Shown piece after piece: positions 36,232 to 47,614 of a stretch of DNA of 64,000 nucleotides (position 1 is its first letter; each line of letters begins with the position of its first letter). Source of the DNA: Thermothielavioides terrestris NRRL 8126 (Eukaryota > Ascomycota > Sordariomycetes > Sordariales > Chaetomiaceae); assembly GCF_000226115.1 (NCBI RefSeq), contig NC_016462.1, positions 1,116,001 to 1,180,000 on the forward strand, read 5' to 3'. The position numbers were made by a program, and so were the translations under genes. The notes beneath the pieces are model-generated. The model did no database searches. It had not been told where the DNA came from and saw only the letters and a program-made list of their open reading frames with translations.

Positions 36232-37113
36232 CTACACCGCGACAACCAGCCCAGCATCAAACCCCTTCCCCTCATTCCCCTTGTTCCCCCAGCCCCCGTC
36301 CTCCCTCTGCGCCGCTGCACTCCCAGGAAGGACATATCCCCGTTGGTTCGACACCAGCCGGACCCCATTCCGCATCAACCGAGTGGAGTAGTGCGTGTGC
36401 CCAAACACCCACACGTTCACAGCACCACCCCACCCGTCCTGGTCCAACAGGTCCGTCGCAAACGCCGGCGTCCAGGGATTGCGCACGTGCTCCGGCCGCG
36501 ACGTGCCCTCAACGCATGGCGCGTGGTGCGTCGCAATGAGCAGCCGGCGTGGCTTCGCATTTCCCAGTTTAGGTTGGGGTTTGAGCTGCGCGACCTGCTC
36601 ACCCAGCCAGGCGACCTCGTCCCGGTGCACGTCGTTGTGTTTCTGCGGTGTCCAGCTGTCGATTTTCTTGAAATCGCTGACCCTGGCCTCGACGACGGGG
36701 TACGCTTCCCTTGGAATGGCCGACCACAGCGTGCAGCCGAGGATGGTCAGGTCGGAGTCCGGGTCGTCCCAGCGTGTGCGGTGCAGCAGGACGAGGGAGC
36801 TGGACAGGGTGGGTTCGGCGGCGAGGCGGTGCGCCGCGGCGAGGCCGGCTTCGTGGGTGAGGCCGTAGAACTCGTGGTTTCCGAGGACGAGGAAGACCTT
36901 GCGGTAGCGGGCCGCTTGGGTTTCGAGAAAGCTGCGGTAGGCGTCGTAGTCACTTAGCCGGCCGATATCGCCTGCCAGGAGCAGGAAGGGGGCTTTGGCT
37001 GGGAAGGTGAATGTTGAGTACTGCTGGCCAACTTCGAGGTGAAGGTCGGAAAGAAGCTGGATTCGGGGTTGGGGGTTGAGACGCTGTCGTAGTTTCTCAA
37101 GGAGGGCTGCCAT
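36232..37113 (-). CDS. Calcineurin-like metallophosphoesterase
   Basis: An intact 293-residue single-exon protein with all metal-ligand blocks of the metallophosphoesterase superfamily in order: LLSDLHLEVG (residues 19-28), AGDIGR (47-52), GNHEFYG (78-84), ATHHAP (about 194-199) and FGHTHYS (about 238-244). It should coordinate two divalent metals and hydrolyse a phosphoester; the substrate cannot be told. The order GDxx, GNHE, H, GHxH fits the family. No signal peptide or membrane segment is apparent, so it is probably cytosolic. The start at 37113 gives MAALLEKLRQRLNPQPRIQLLSDLHLE with the usual beta strand before DxH. Codon use is GC-rich, with no sign of RIP. Confidence 0.88.
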   Translation of the reverse strand: MAALLEKLRQRLNPQPRIQLLSDLHLEVGQQYSTFTFPAKAPFLLLAGDIGRLSDYDAYRSFLETQAARYRKVFLVLGNHEFYGLTHEAGLAAAHRLAAEPTLSSSLVLLHRTRWDDPDSDLTILGCTLWSAIPREAYPVVEARVSDFKKIDSWTPQKHNDVHRDEVAWLGEQVAQLKPQPKLGNAKPRRLLIATHHAPCVEGTSRPEHVRNPWTPAFATDLLDQDGWGGAVNVWVFGHTHYSTRLMRNGVRLVSNQRGYVLPGSAAAQREDGGWGNKGNEGKGFDAGLVVAV

Positions 37114-37911
37114 TTCCTGATGGTTGCACAGCCAAGCGAGAATTGACAGGACAACGAAAAATGCAAGCAGTGGCGAACTGCCGACTGGCTGACCCTCTCC
37201 GATGTCGGTTTATTGCAGAGGGAAAAGTTGCTCCATCCTGATTATCGGTTGGAGATTTGAGTGCACACGTCGCTTGGCAGTTGGCCCAAGAAGCAACAAC
37301 GGTGGCTGAAGGCAGGGCTGTCTACGGGTGGCTGCCCGATTGATCCTCCGTATCCCCTTTCTGGTTGAAACTGCCGTTTGCCTGATCGATCATGTAAGTA
37401 ATTAGACCAGGGAATCAGTTAGGTTTAGAAAACCCATGGTCAGGTTGCAGGGTGAGCTGATGATCATATATCTATAGGTCGACATTCCTCATAAGAGTTG
37501 TCCATGCCGTCTCGCGAGCAGCGGCAGCGGGCAGCCAGGCTACGCGGCTTCGAGCTTTTGTGGTGACGTCAGGCGGCCTCGTGCTCGCAACAACAGGTTC
37601 GGTCGGGAATCCTGATTTCTAGTTCGGTGCAGGTCTTGCTGTCACGTCCCTGTCGTCATTCTGGGACCGCAGAGTCCTCCTCGAGATTACGTCTTTAATA
37701 CACTCGATCGTCCGTCCCTGCGCGCCTGCCGGACGGACGACTGTCCATCATCTCATCTCGTCAGGGACAAGCAAAAGAGGCTCCTGTTAGCGACCACGCT
37801 GTAGAGACACACAGCCCACTAACACTTACTCTTCCTCCCATCACAACACCCAATCCCAAACGCGAAAACAGGAAAAGAACCACTTGACAGGAACCAAAAG
37901 ATCCCACAACA
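37114..37911. other. Shared upstream region of two divergent genes
   Basis: About 800 bp between the divergently transcribed phosphoesterase and the SnoaL-like gene. Pyrimidine-rich stretches occur, but I see no recognisable element or RNA gene. Confidence 0.5.
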
Positions 37912-38469
37912 ATGCCCACCATCCTAGGCCTCACCAACGAAAAGTCGCCGCACGCCGGCCGGGGTAACAGCCCGCACGTGTCGTCGTCGACCACCATGGG
38001 CTCCAACGCGCGGCTCGACACCATCTCGAAGCGCAACCACGCGGCCGCGCGCGAGATGGAGACGCTGCTGTGGCGCGCCCTGTGCGACGAGCCCGAGACC
38101 CTGCGCGAGTACCTGGCGCACGACTGCATCATGATCAACCCGCTGCTGGCCCCGGACGGCTCGTCCGAGCCGCTGAGCAAGGACACCCGCCCCGGCGTCG
38201 TCGACGTGCTGCAGGCCGCCGCCGCCGGCCGCAAGCTCGCCGGCTTCCGCATCCACGGCCAGCCGCTCGTCGTCGAGGTCGACCTGATGGCCGTCGCGCT
38301 GGTGTATAAGATCAGCCTATTCCGGCAGGGCCGGAAGGGACAGCAGGAGATCGTCGCCAGCGCGAGCTCGACCTGGAGGCAGACGGCCGGGGCAGATTGG
38401 TTGCTGGTTGCGTTCCATGTGCAGTATGCGGATGAGGAGGAGGAGGAGGAGGAGGAGGAGGAGCGCTAG
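37912..38469 (+). CDS. SnoaL/NTF2-like small protein with acidic tail
   Basis: A 185-residue protein. After a variable first 30 residues the sequence fits the SnoaL-like/DUF4440 branch of the NTF2 fold: a helical start (NHAAAREMETLLWRALCDEP), LREYLAHDCIMINP, then VVEVDLMAVALVYKISLF, IVASASSTWRQTAGADWLLVAFHVQY as the curved sheet. Members are pocketed enzymes or binding proteins; the activity is unknown. The C-terminus is a run of ten Glu with one Arg from a GAG microsatellite, so its length may vary between strains. The ATG at 37912 has a good context (ACAACAATGCC); a second Met at residue 29 is an alternative start nearer the fold. Confidence 0.75.
   Translation: MPTILGLTNEKSPHAGRGNSPHVSSSTTMGSNARLDTISKRNHAAAREMETLLWRALCDEPETLREYLAHDCIMINPLLAPDGSSEPLSKDTRPGVVDVLQAAAAGRKLAGFRIHGQPLVVEVDLMAVALVYKISLFRQGRKGQQEIVASASSTWRQTAGADWLLVAFHVQYADEEEEEEEEEER
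38436..38464 (+). repeat. GAG trinucleotide microsatellite in coding sequence
   Basis: An uninterrupted (GAG)n run encodes the poly-Glu tail of the SnoaL-like protein. A pyrimidine tract (TTTC units then about 25 T) follows at 38510-38545, just past the stop. Confidence 0.85.
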
Positions 38470-38619
38470 GCTTGGGGGTACCTCGCGGTTGGATACGGAG
38501 CGTGGCTTTTTTCTTTCTTTCTTTTTTTTTTTTTTTTTTTTTTTCTATTAAATATATTTTAGAGGCTATATTCGCCGCCTTCATGCCCATAGGAGGTTGG
38601 CAGAAACCTGAGAAAAAAC

Positions 38620-39743
38620 ATGACACTTGCACACTTGTGCTTGATTAGCGGATTGAAAGCCGCTTGCAGCGTGCTGTATGCAATGTGCTGTATCGTGCTT
38701 GTGGACGCTAGTCGAGATTATCAAGAACTACAGGCACGAGGGCTTCCGGCGATGTTTCGACATGTACAAGAGTCTGGTGGCGCTTGCCTCCAGGCGGGAC
38801 GCATCATCGACAACAATCCCGACCTACGGGGAACTCGTTCTATGCCGAGACGCGACGCAAGATCAACAAGACACTGCGCAAGCCTTTTCCCAAGGTCGAG
38901 CAGTCGAGCAATTCATGCCCTGCCTACCTCGGCCGTGGACGGGATTGTGGGACGCTCCCCAGGGGCATTGCCAGAATTCGTCCTGAGCTATGATGTGTTT
39001 AAAGCACGATCTGACTTGCACGTTGCAGGAGGCAAGGCACGCAAGGCAACCAACAGGGTACAGTACAGTCTGTAGATCCGGCTGGAGGTGCATGTGGTAA
39101 TGACCGCTGTCCTAACGCGTTAGGACTGTGCTGTCTCCTGCAGAGGAAGAAGGGCCGAGCCAGATGGTGGTAGTTGAAAAACACCGGGATAACCAGGGTG
39201 GGTTTGGAACCGCCGTGAGACGGGAGGAGTTCACGCTTTTGGGAGACCCATTGATTCAATGGAACCATTGCTACTGATTGAACTATTGCAAGGCACGACT
39301 GACTGGTAATGTGCTCCCATCTCAGCGCTCCCTGCCTGGGTTGTTGGTGGCACTACTCTCTCCCCTGGCCGAACTGCCTCCTCCTGCTGCGCCAGGGTAC
39401 CTTTATCCCAGCGAGACCAAGAGCTGCACGAGAGCCGCGTACACGCAACCGCGATTCTTCCGTCTTCGACCTTCTTGCCAGCTACATCGCTCTGGCCGCG
39501 AGGACGGCGGCCCTGGATGAGCCGGGGCCCCCGGTTGAGCCCATCGCCATGACTGTCGGCAACTTCGAGGACACGAAGGAATTGATGGTCCGCCTGACTT
39601 GTTCTCGCATCCACCAAGCGACGGCTAATCTCTTCACCAACAGGGTGCAGAACACGCTCCGGCTGGCCTCTCCTTACGGGCAGTCTCCTTGATCTTGGAG
39701 ATATCGTAATCGACGACGCCACAGTTGCTGCGAAGGTCAACAC
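38620..39743. other. Spacer with possible decayed gene
   Basis: No intact gene. Plus-strand fragments read plausibly in pieces with frame changes (VEIIKNYRHEGFRRCFDMYK near 38709-38768; MTVGNFEDTKELMVRL near 39549-39600). These hint at an old pseudogene, but I cannot name a family or join them. Confidence 0.25.
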
Positions 39744-40805
39744 TCTCAGGCAATATGTGGGACAAGACGATGGCCGTGGAGAATAATGCGGGCCGACGAC
39801 AATGGCGTCAATGTCGTTGCAGCGAAGAGCTGGCCCGAGTGAGAACTCCTGACCTAAGCGAGAGCTCAGGCCCCGTGTCCTCTCGCTGACCGCTCCTCTG
39901 AGTACTCCTTAGTGTAGACTACACTACACCCGGAACGGGTTTTCCGGAGGTGAACCAGGGCACATGCACACAACCCCTGTGGTGCACAGGGACCTGCTTG
40001 CATCACAGTCCGACGAAACGCTGCAAGGGCGGTTCCACTGGCACGGCTGCGACACACCCATCGAATCCCCAGAATCCCCGGATCGGCATTGCCAGCCTAT
40101 CGGCAAACGCGGGGTAAACGCCATGTCCCTGGTTTCGGTAACCTATCGAGAGTCAGGAGTGCCGCATGAAGCCAAGATCCTCACTAGTGGACGGACCGCA
40201 TGCACCGTGTCGTGCGTATACGACACTACTGTCGGTAGCGCTCGAAATGGTGTAGCGTAAGAAGACGGATATCATCGGAATGACGCAACTTGGATCTGTT
40301 ACTGGTCCTGCCTCGCTCGTCTCAGATTTGGATCGACCTCTGTATCCCGAATTTGCCCTGCCGGAGCACAGGTACACTTCACAGTATGCGGCTGTTTCGG
40401 TTGAGAGGCTGGAGCTCAACGGAAACGAGAGACAGATGAGATCTGAGACACAACACACAATAGATCGGGAGAAAAAGAGATCTATACCTAGTGTACCTCT
40501 CTCGGTGTCCCAATGCTTTTCGCGCACACGTGGCTTGATCATCATTACCGCCACACAGCTTCTCTGACTAAGGAGTCCATGGTTCATCCTTCCTTAAGAC
40601 CGACCGTGGAAAATGTCGGCTGTGGCCGGGGGGCGGAAGCATTTCCGTGCGAACGAACCTCGGTTTAGCTGATCTTACTTACGGAACGTGGTTGCGTGGC
40701 TGCGCTAGGGTTTCGGACGAACGGTCGACGAGTTGAGTCCTTTAGTTACCGACCCCATGAAACTAAAACCCCAGTTACAGTTAGTTTCATTGGAACTACA
40801 CTACG
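39744..40805. other. Spacer without recognised gene
   Basis: About 1 kb with overlapping short ORFs on both strands and no motif, codon bias or intron signals to favour any of them. Confidence 0.5.
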
Positions 40806-40809
40806 TCCA

Positions 40810-41141
40810 CTACAGCCCACCAGGGGCAGGCCGTGCGCTCACCACCAAATCTTGCAGCGAACGCCACCACACGGTCTCGCCGATGCGTCGCCGCAGGCAA
40901 AATGTGACAGTGTTGCCGCCGAACGAAGTTGTGTCGCCAACCTGGCCGCCCTTGAAGGCTGCAGGGCCTTGGCGCCTCCCGAATCGCCTACCGTATCTGC
41001 TCCCGCCTTGGCTCGCCAGCAACATCGCCGATTTACTGTGTATAGCGATTCCTGTGGCGGCCCATTGGCTAGGCAGCGTAGGTGGTGATGCGCCTTGCGA
41101 GATTTGGTGGTGGGCGCACGGGCCGCTCCTAGTGGGTTGCG
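40810..41141. mobile_element. Candidate short inverted-repeat (MITE-like) element
   Basis: The ends are imperfect inverted repeats of about 48 bp: 40810-40857 against 41094-41141. The core TGCGCTCACCACCAAATCT (40834-40852) matches the reverse complement of 41100-41118 at 18 of 19 positions. The interior of about 230 bp has no defensible ORF. No clear target duplication was found, so classification is open. A separate small hairpin (ACGGAATA..TATTCCGT, 41167-41192) lies just outside. Confidence 0.5.
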
Positions 41142-41276
41142 GGGTTGTGCAGGTAATAGTGGAAGCACGGAATATTCTACGGAGTATTCCGTAACTAAGG
41201 TAACCCCAGTGGGCGGAGGTGGAAGCCAAGCCAACGGGCGCGCCGAAGCTCTGCCAACGGCTTAGGGTCGTGGTTA

Positions 41277-41656
41277 TAGAGGTCCCGCCAAGACTAATTT
41301 CGGAGGTTGCCGCTTACAAGTATTTACAATCGCCACGGGGTGAGCGGGGCCGCGACGACTTAGAGCAACATCGACAATGTACAATCGCGAAGACTCGTAG
41401 CAACAACTTTACCAAACCTCAACCAAATCGAAAAAAAAGAAAACGAAGTTAATCCGTACCCTAACCTTGACCCTCACCCTAACCTTAACCCGAATCCTAA
41501 CCAGCGGGGGGCTAGCGCCGCCCCCCGTACCCCCAGCGAACTAACCCGTGGCTAACCCGTGGCGATAGTGCAAACCCCTTGGCGGTCTTGGCGGGGTATT
41601 GACGCTGTAAAAACATTGTCGACAATTGGCCGAAATTAGTCTTGGCGGGACCTCTA
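41277..41656. mobile_element. MITE copy 1 (380 bp, TA target duplication)
   Basis: Terminal inverted repeats of about 26 bp begin AGAGGTCCCGCCAAGACT and end with the perfect complement. They are flanked by TA on both sides (41275-41276, 41657-41658), as for Tc1/mariner-type transposition. The interior has an A-rich stretch, a degenerate (CCCTAA)n tract at about 41457-41502 and a C/G hairpin GGGGGGC..GCCCCCC at 41505-41527. No coding capacity. A second copy lies at 48211-48578. Confidence 0.85.
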
Positions 41657-41658
41657 TA

Positions 41659-44592
41659 ACCTCCAGCCAGCAGACACGCTGCCGCTCGCTAACGTTAGCC
41701 TCAGGTCATCGTCTGCCTTCTTGGGTCGCCAGTTAGTCTGACGAGGCGACTGCTGTCATCAAGCCGCAGGCCAGCGCTGACACCCAATGGCCATGCCCCA
41801 TCGCGTGGGGGAATCCTGCCGCAGGTTGGGGTTCGAAATGCTCCTTCTTACACAAAACTAAATTGACAATTGACGCTGTCATGTCAAATCCTCAGCGGCG
41901 CGGACGCGGAAGTGGAAGGGACGCAGCACCGCGCACCTAACCGCAATAGGCAGCATCCAATTGTACAGTACACTATGCTGCTTATGATTGGAAGGAATCC
42001 GCGCTTGCAGTCGCTCCTCCCAAGCGACGGATACCTTCGGCGAGGATACCTTCCGCAGAGGAAGTCGACCGCCCAGGGTGCTGGAAGTACCGAGTAGGTG
42101 AGGTAATTGTACCTCAACACGTGCCGGGCGTAACTGCCCTGTCGCGTGCCCCTCTGCTGATGGCAAATGGGGCTGGGCTGATTGCAGCAGGCATGTGCCC
42201 ACTGGTTCGAAGAGGCTTGACTAGCGAACCTGCGACTGCAGGCGTTGAGGGGAGACACTAATGGACATCGGATACCTCCTAGTAACTCCTGCATTTGGAT
42301 TGCCATCTCATACAAGGATAAGCTGGTGAAATGCCTAGTAACGCTGGAATTTCGTATAGGTGGTATACAAAGTGCGCAGCATGTGCACAGCTTGCGCCGC
42401 AGGGACAGTTGCGTTTTCAGGAAATGACGGCGTCTTGGGAAGCTGGGTTGCCCTTGACCTGCGGGGCTCGAGGCTGATATCCCCGCAAAAGCGCAAAATC
42501 ACATGACTGACGCCCACCTTGAGTTTCGTTTAGATGACTTCTCCTTTTCTCAAGAAGATAACTCGGCGGTTAACTAACAACATGCCCTCTCAAACATCAG
42601 ACCCTGCCTCGAGTCCGTAGATAAGTGAGCATGGCGTAACTATCTCCCGTCGGTTATTGAGTCTTATCGCGCTCAAGAAGACCCTCCAATCCCCCGTTGT
42701 TCCTCCCTGACGACCGCGCCCCTGATAAGCTGCTCCACCTGTGGTGGAGACCCCAGACCGACCTGATATCAAGCGAGATCCACTTCAGCCGTGCAGCTGC
42801 ACAAGCCTTTCCCAGTCAGGAAGCTGGTTAAGAGATTGCGGGAGGTGCCAAGATGGATTGGTTAGTTCGGGTTGGTGCAGTTGGCTTGACGAATGACAGC
42901 GGGCCCAGGCTCCCTGCCAAGCCCCATCAGCGGTGCATTCACCCCAGACGGGAACATTCCTCCGCCGAGATAGGCGGGAAACGTCACGATTGCACCCCCC
43001 CGCCATCACTAGCAGCACCGGGATAGCGCCGACTTGGCCAGCGACGACCTGAGACTTGCTGTCGTCGCGTCGCAGCTCCCGGGCGGGAACTCCATTGCGC
43101 AGCGCCCTGGCCGCCCCAACCTCGGGGCGGGGGAGCCGAATGGCGAGACTAAGGTATGTACATACTGGACGACGATACACTGTTCCTACAACCAAGAGCC
43201 ATCAGTGTGTGCAGCAGCAGGCGGTCTTACGCCTCTACTGTGTAGGCAAGACGTCATTCAGCCGCTCAGCCCGGGCTGGGGCGATGCCGCGCCAATTGGC
43301 TGTCAATCCAGTGTATAACGGGATACGTGCACACAAACGGAATAGGTACGGTACCTGGTAGTTAGTGCACTGTGATGCGCGCATCGGCCAATCTCCGACA
43401 CACGCCACAACGCAGTGGCGTCCGGAACGTTACGTGCGCTACGGATGTCCAAAGTCGGACAAGTGCTGAGCGCGCATCAATCAATGTTAGGCCAGACGCT
43501 GGCCGATCTGTGGAGCCGGCTTGGCAATAGTTAAACCGCTTAGCATCAGCCAGTGCATCTGGCGCTGTCCTGGATAATTTGCCAGCCTGGCGCAATAGTG
43601 TAGTGGACATACCACGGGCAGGTGCGATGGGAGCACCCAGCTACGATAGCGCCCGACAAGTGTTGATGGTGGAGACAACAAGCGCACTGATTTCCGTCTC
43701 TCTTCTTGGGTACCTTATCTGCTGCTGATGGGGCTCTCCAAACCGAGCCACCGAAGACGGCCCTGCACAGTGACAATCATGGCGCCTCTGGAGGAGGTAA
43801 CTGCACTTCTCTGGAACGGCCTGACTGTTCGCAGCGGATTGGTCACCCCGGAGACCGCCGGCTGGTCCTGCCATTGCCCCTCGCTCGCCCTCTTGTGTAC
43901 CACAGTAACCCAACATGCTTCCAACCATCCGGTTTTCCTCATCCCACCACCGTGAGCTGCAGCATGTGACACCCACACCGCAGCTCAAATGCCTCTGCAA
44001 TAGCCAGTAACGGGGCCCCCGGCCTTACTAGTGTACACTACTTCGCTCCATACCCCACCCTGCGCACCTTCCTTGCGTGTTAACTCCTTCGGTGAGGCTT
44101 CTAGCCACTTTCCGTGCCTCGGATAAAACGCACTGTAACTTGCATGGTTGGTGTGCGAAGCAGCTGCGTTTTCAGAAGGTGGCCCGACCTGCTCTTGCCC
44201 CGTGGCGCTGGATCGCAAGCCCAGCCCAACCCACTTTCCAATTTCCCCCAAACGCCCGTCCCGTTGCGACTACCAGTGGACCCCGAGTACGCTAGTGTTA
44301 GTGGCAGAGATACAGGGCCCTGGAACCCTGGCTTTCTGGCATTTCTGGCATCCTGGCACAAGGCACCCCCCCAGGAGCCGCAACATCGGCATCGCCGCCC
44401 TGGTGCATGTGTTAGTGTCGGACGGGACCACGCACCAGCGATCCGACATTGGCTGCCCCGGTCATCCAGTCTTGGTGGCAATAACTATAAACCACTCGCG
44501 TTCCTCCGTCCCTGCCGTTCCCTCGCGCGCTCTCCCATCTCTCCCGTCCTTCCTTTTCCCGACCAGGTACACCCACTGCTTCACGCTGCATC
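41659..44592. other. Long spacer upstream of the permease gene
   Basis: About 2.9 kb with no gene I can support. Many short ORFs overlap on both strands. The last 300-400 bp are pyrimidine-rich (44480-44590), as is usual upstream of fungal start codons, and probably hold the permease promoter and leader. Confidence 0.5.
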
Positions 44593-46413
44593 ATGTCGTC
44601 AGAAGAAAAAGGCGCCGCGGGCCTGTCGACGCCCGAGAAAGAGGCTCCGCCCGCATTCGGGGTCGAGGCGGAGCCGGTTCCGACGCGCGAGGCCGAGAGT
44701 TTCTTTACACGAAATGGCCTCAATTTTGAGTCGTTCAAGATGCGCGATTATGGCAGCAGCAGCATCGACTCGCTCGACCGCAGCCTGCGATCGCGCCACA
44801 TGCACATGATCGCCATCGGCGGCTCCATCGGCGCCGGCTTCTTCGTCGGCTCCGGCGGCGCCCTCAACACCGGCGGCCCGGGCTCGCTGCTCATCGACTT
44901 CCTCATCATCGGCGTCATGATCTTCAACACGGTCCAGGCCCTCGGCGAGCTCGCCGTCATGTACCCCGTCTCCGGCGGTTTCTACACCTACTCAACCCGC
45001 TTCATCGACCCGTCGTGGGGCTTCGCCATGGGCTGGAATTACGTCATGCAGTGGGCTGTCGTCTTGCCGCTCGAGCTGACTGTCTGCGGTTTCACCGTCG
45101 GGTACTGGAATTCCGAGATCAACGTTGGTAAGTTGTCTGCGCCGCTTTTGGGGGGGGGGGGGGAGGGTAGAGACGAAGAGCGAGGAGGAAGCAGCTCGGA
45201 TCAGAAGCGCTAACTCGGCCGTTTTCCAGCCGTGTGGATTACCGTCTTCTTGGTCGCCATCATCATCATCAATGTCTTTGGCACGCTCGGATATGCCGAG
45301 GAGGAGTTCTGGGCCTCGCTGCTCAAGCTGGGCGCCACCGTCGTCTTCATGTTCATCGCGCTCGTGCTGGTCTGCGGCGGCGGGCCCAAGGGCAGCCAGT
45401 ATGACCACTACTGGGGCGCGCGCCTGTGGTACGAGCCCGGCGCCTTCGCCAACGGCTTCCGGGGCTTCTGCAGCGTCTTCGTCACGGCCGCCTTCGCCTT
45501 CTCCGGCACCGAGCTTGTCGGCCTCGCCGCCGCCGAGGCCCGCAACCCAGCCAAGTCGCTTCCGGGCGCCATCAAGCAGGTCTTCTGGCGTATCACCCTC
45601 TTCTACGTCCTCGGTCTCTTCTTTGTCGGGCTCCTCATCGCGTACGATGACCAGAACCTGCTGGGTGCCAACCCCTTCATCAACGTCAACGCGTCGCCGT
45701 TCGTGCTGGTCGGCAAGTACGCCAACCTGAAGGGCTTCGACAGTTTCATGAACGTCATCATCCTGATCTCGGTGCTCTCCATCGGCGTGTCGGCCGTCTA
45801 CGGCGGTTCGCGCACGCTCACCGCGCTCGCCCAGCAGGGCTACGCGCCCAAGATCTTCAGCTACATCGACCGCTCCGGCCGGCCGCTGTTCTCCGTCATC
45901 ATTCTCCTCGCCTTCGGCCCGCTCGCCTACATCAGCCTGTCGGCTTCGGGCCCGACCGTCTTCGACTGGCTGCAGGCGCTCTCGGGCCTCGCCGCCCTCT
46001 TCACCTGGGGCTCCATCTGCCTGGCGCACATCCGCTTCCGCAGGGCCTGGCAGTACCACGGCCACACGCTCGATGAGATCCCCTTCAAGGCCGTCGGCGG
46101 CGTCTACGGCTCATACCTCGGCGTCCTTCTCGTCGTCCTCGTCCTCGTCGCGCAACTGTTCGTCGCCATCTGCCCCGTCGGCGGCGGCTACAACAGCGCC
46201 GAGGGCTTCTTCATGTCCTACCTCGCCCTGCCTGTCGTCATCGCCTTCTGGGTCTACGGCTTCATCTGGAAGCGCACCGGCTGGCTGCGCACGGAGCAGA
46301 TCGACGTCGACACCGGCCGCCGGGAGCACGATTGGGCGGTCATCAATGAGTACCGGGAGAAGCTCGCCAAGATGCCCGCGTGGCGGAGGATTATCCATGC
46401 TTTGTTCATATAG
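44593..46413 (+). CDS. Amino acid permease (AAT/YAT-type), two exons
   Basis: Exons 44593-45127 and 45230-46413 give a 572-residue protein. The cytosolic N-terminus is followed by the conserved first membrane segment MIAIGGSIGAGFFVGSGGAL, then ELAVMYPVSGGFYTYSTRFIDPSWGFAMGWNY, and later AFSGTELVGLAAAEARNPAKSLP and GGSRTLTALAQQGYAPKIFSYID, all hallmarks of the fungal amino acid permease family. About twelve hydrophobic segments are visible. It would import amino acids at the plasma membrane by proton symport; the specificity is not readable. The join NV-A-VWITVF restores the family sequence, so the intron is well supported. Confidence 0.93.
45128..45229 (+). other. Permease intron (102 bp) with poly-G run
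   Basis: GTAAGT donor, CTAAC branch site at about 45210-45214 and CAG acceptor at 45227-45229. It contains a run of about 14 G near 45150-45164. Confidence 0.88.
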
Positions 46414-47614
46414 GCGCATCTGGATTATATGGCGGGTTGCGCAAGATTACGCCGATTTTTTTTTCGGTAGAGTTCGTTGGCGATTTATGATTTGATGAAG
46501 GGGCCCGGCTGCTCTGTCTAGCCTCTCTGGTCTGCTGCTGCTCGTGCTGCTGTTTAAAGACGGCGTGCGGGTGATAAAGAGGTGGTACCAGTTGTCGGCT
46601 AGGGGAACTGGCTGGGATGGGATGTGTCATGTGAGGATCTGTCTGGGCGGATGCGTGAGAATATACTACACCTGCTTGAAACCAAGGGAATTCAAATGAT
46701 CGGCGGTGTAATACCGCCCCCAACTGCGCAGAGTACCTGCTGGTATCACCGGTGATGTTGCAACTGTCATATGGTCCTACATGAATGTCTGTGTCAGGTT
46801 GCTTAGTCGCGACTGAGTGCTGCAAGAGGACTTTTGATATGTTCGAAACAATGACTTCCGGCAGGACTGATATATTTCCTTACATGCTAGGCGTCTCTTG
46901 GGACAGTGAGAGTCTCGCATTGGACTCACACCGAATCATGCAGAACAGGGCTTAACGGTAAAACGGCTGCCGAGGCGAAAGTAACGAACCTGGGGAGGTG
47001 ACCGATGCTGCGCTTAGCCTGGAACTGAAAAATATCCCCACAATGCTGGCCATCCGATTTCATAACTCACCTTCAGGCCGCCTGCAGGGGCATCCGAAAC
47101 CCCAATCCAGCCCGTGCCCTGCACCAAGACCACCGCAACGCCATCCGCTGAGGTATTCCTCGACGACCCGCCCTTCCACCGCACCTTCTGGGGGGGGGGG
47201 GGGGGGGGGGAATGTGGCGCCCGGGCTGGCTGGGCGCTGCGCATGGAGATGCTGTACGCGGAGGAGGACGCTATGACGAAGGATTGGGGGACGGAGTCCA
47301 GAGGTGGGAAGTGATTTGATGCGTGCTGGGCCGCGGCGGGCCAGGATGCGGTTGAAATATCATTTGTGTAGAAGATGGGACCTTCGCTTGCAGAACTACT
47401 ACATATTGTCCATGACCGAATGGATGTCGCTAGCTCCTCTCAATACCGAGTGGCAGCGACTACCACAACCATGGGTAACGGCAGTTCTCCCAGCTGCTGC
47501 TCATTGACCGCAACCTAGAAACGGGACATCCTGCTGGACCCCTTTTTTCGGGTACTGTACAGGCATGCCTGATCTTGCAGGGAACCACAAACCGCTTGCA
47601 GATGAGCTCCGCAA
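46414..47614. other. Spacer with poly-G tract
   Basis: No gene recognised. It contains the permease 3' region and an uninterrupted run of about 20 G near 47191-47210. Confidence 0.5.

Noticed and set aside
39231..39743. 170-codon minus-strand ORF
   Set aside because: Overlapping plus-strand ORFs look equally or more protein-like; no start context or motif.
41457..41502. CCCTAA-like tract as an internal telomere or chromosome end
   Set aside because: The units are degenerate, only about 45 bp long, and recur inside a second copy of the same MITE, so they are part of the element.
44992..46065. 357-codon minus-strand ORF across the permease gene
   Set aside because: Acidic/Gly-rich shadow of GC-rich permease codons and it spans the intron.
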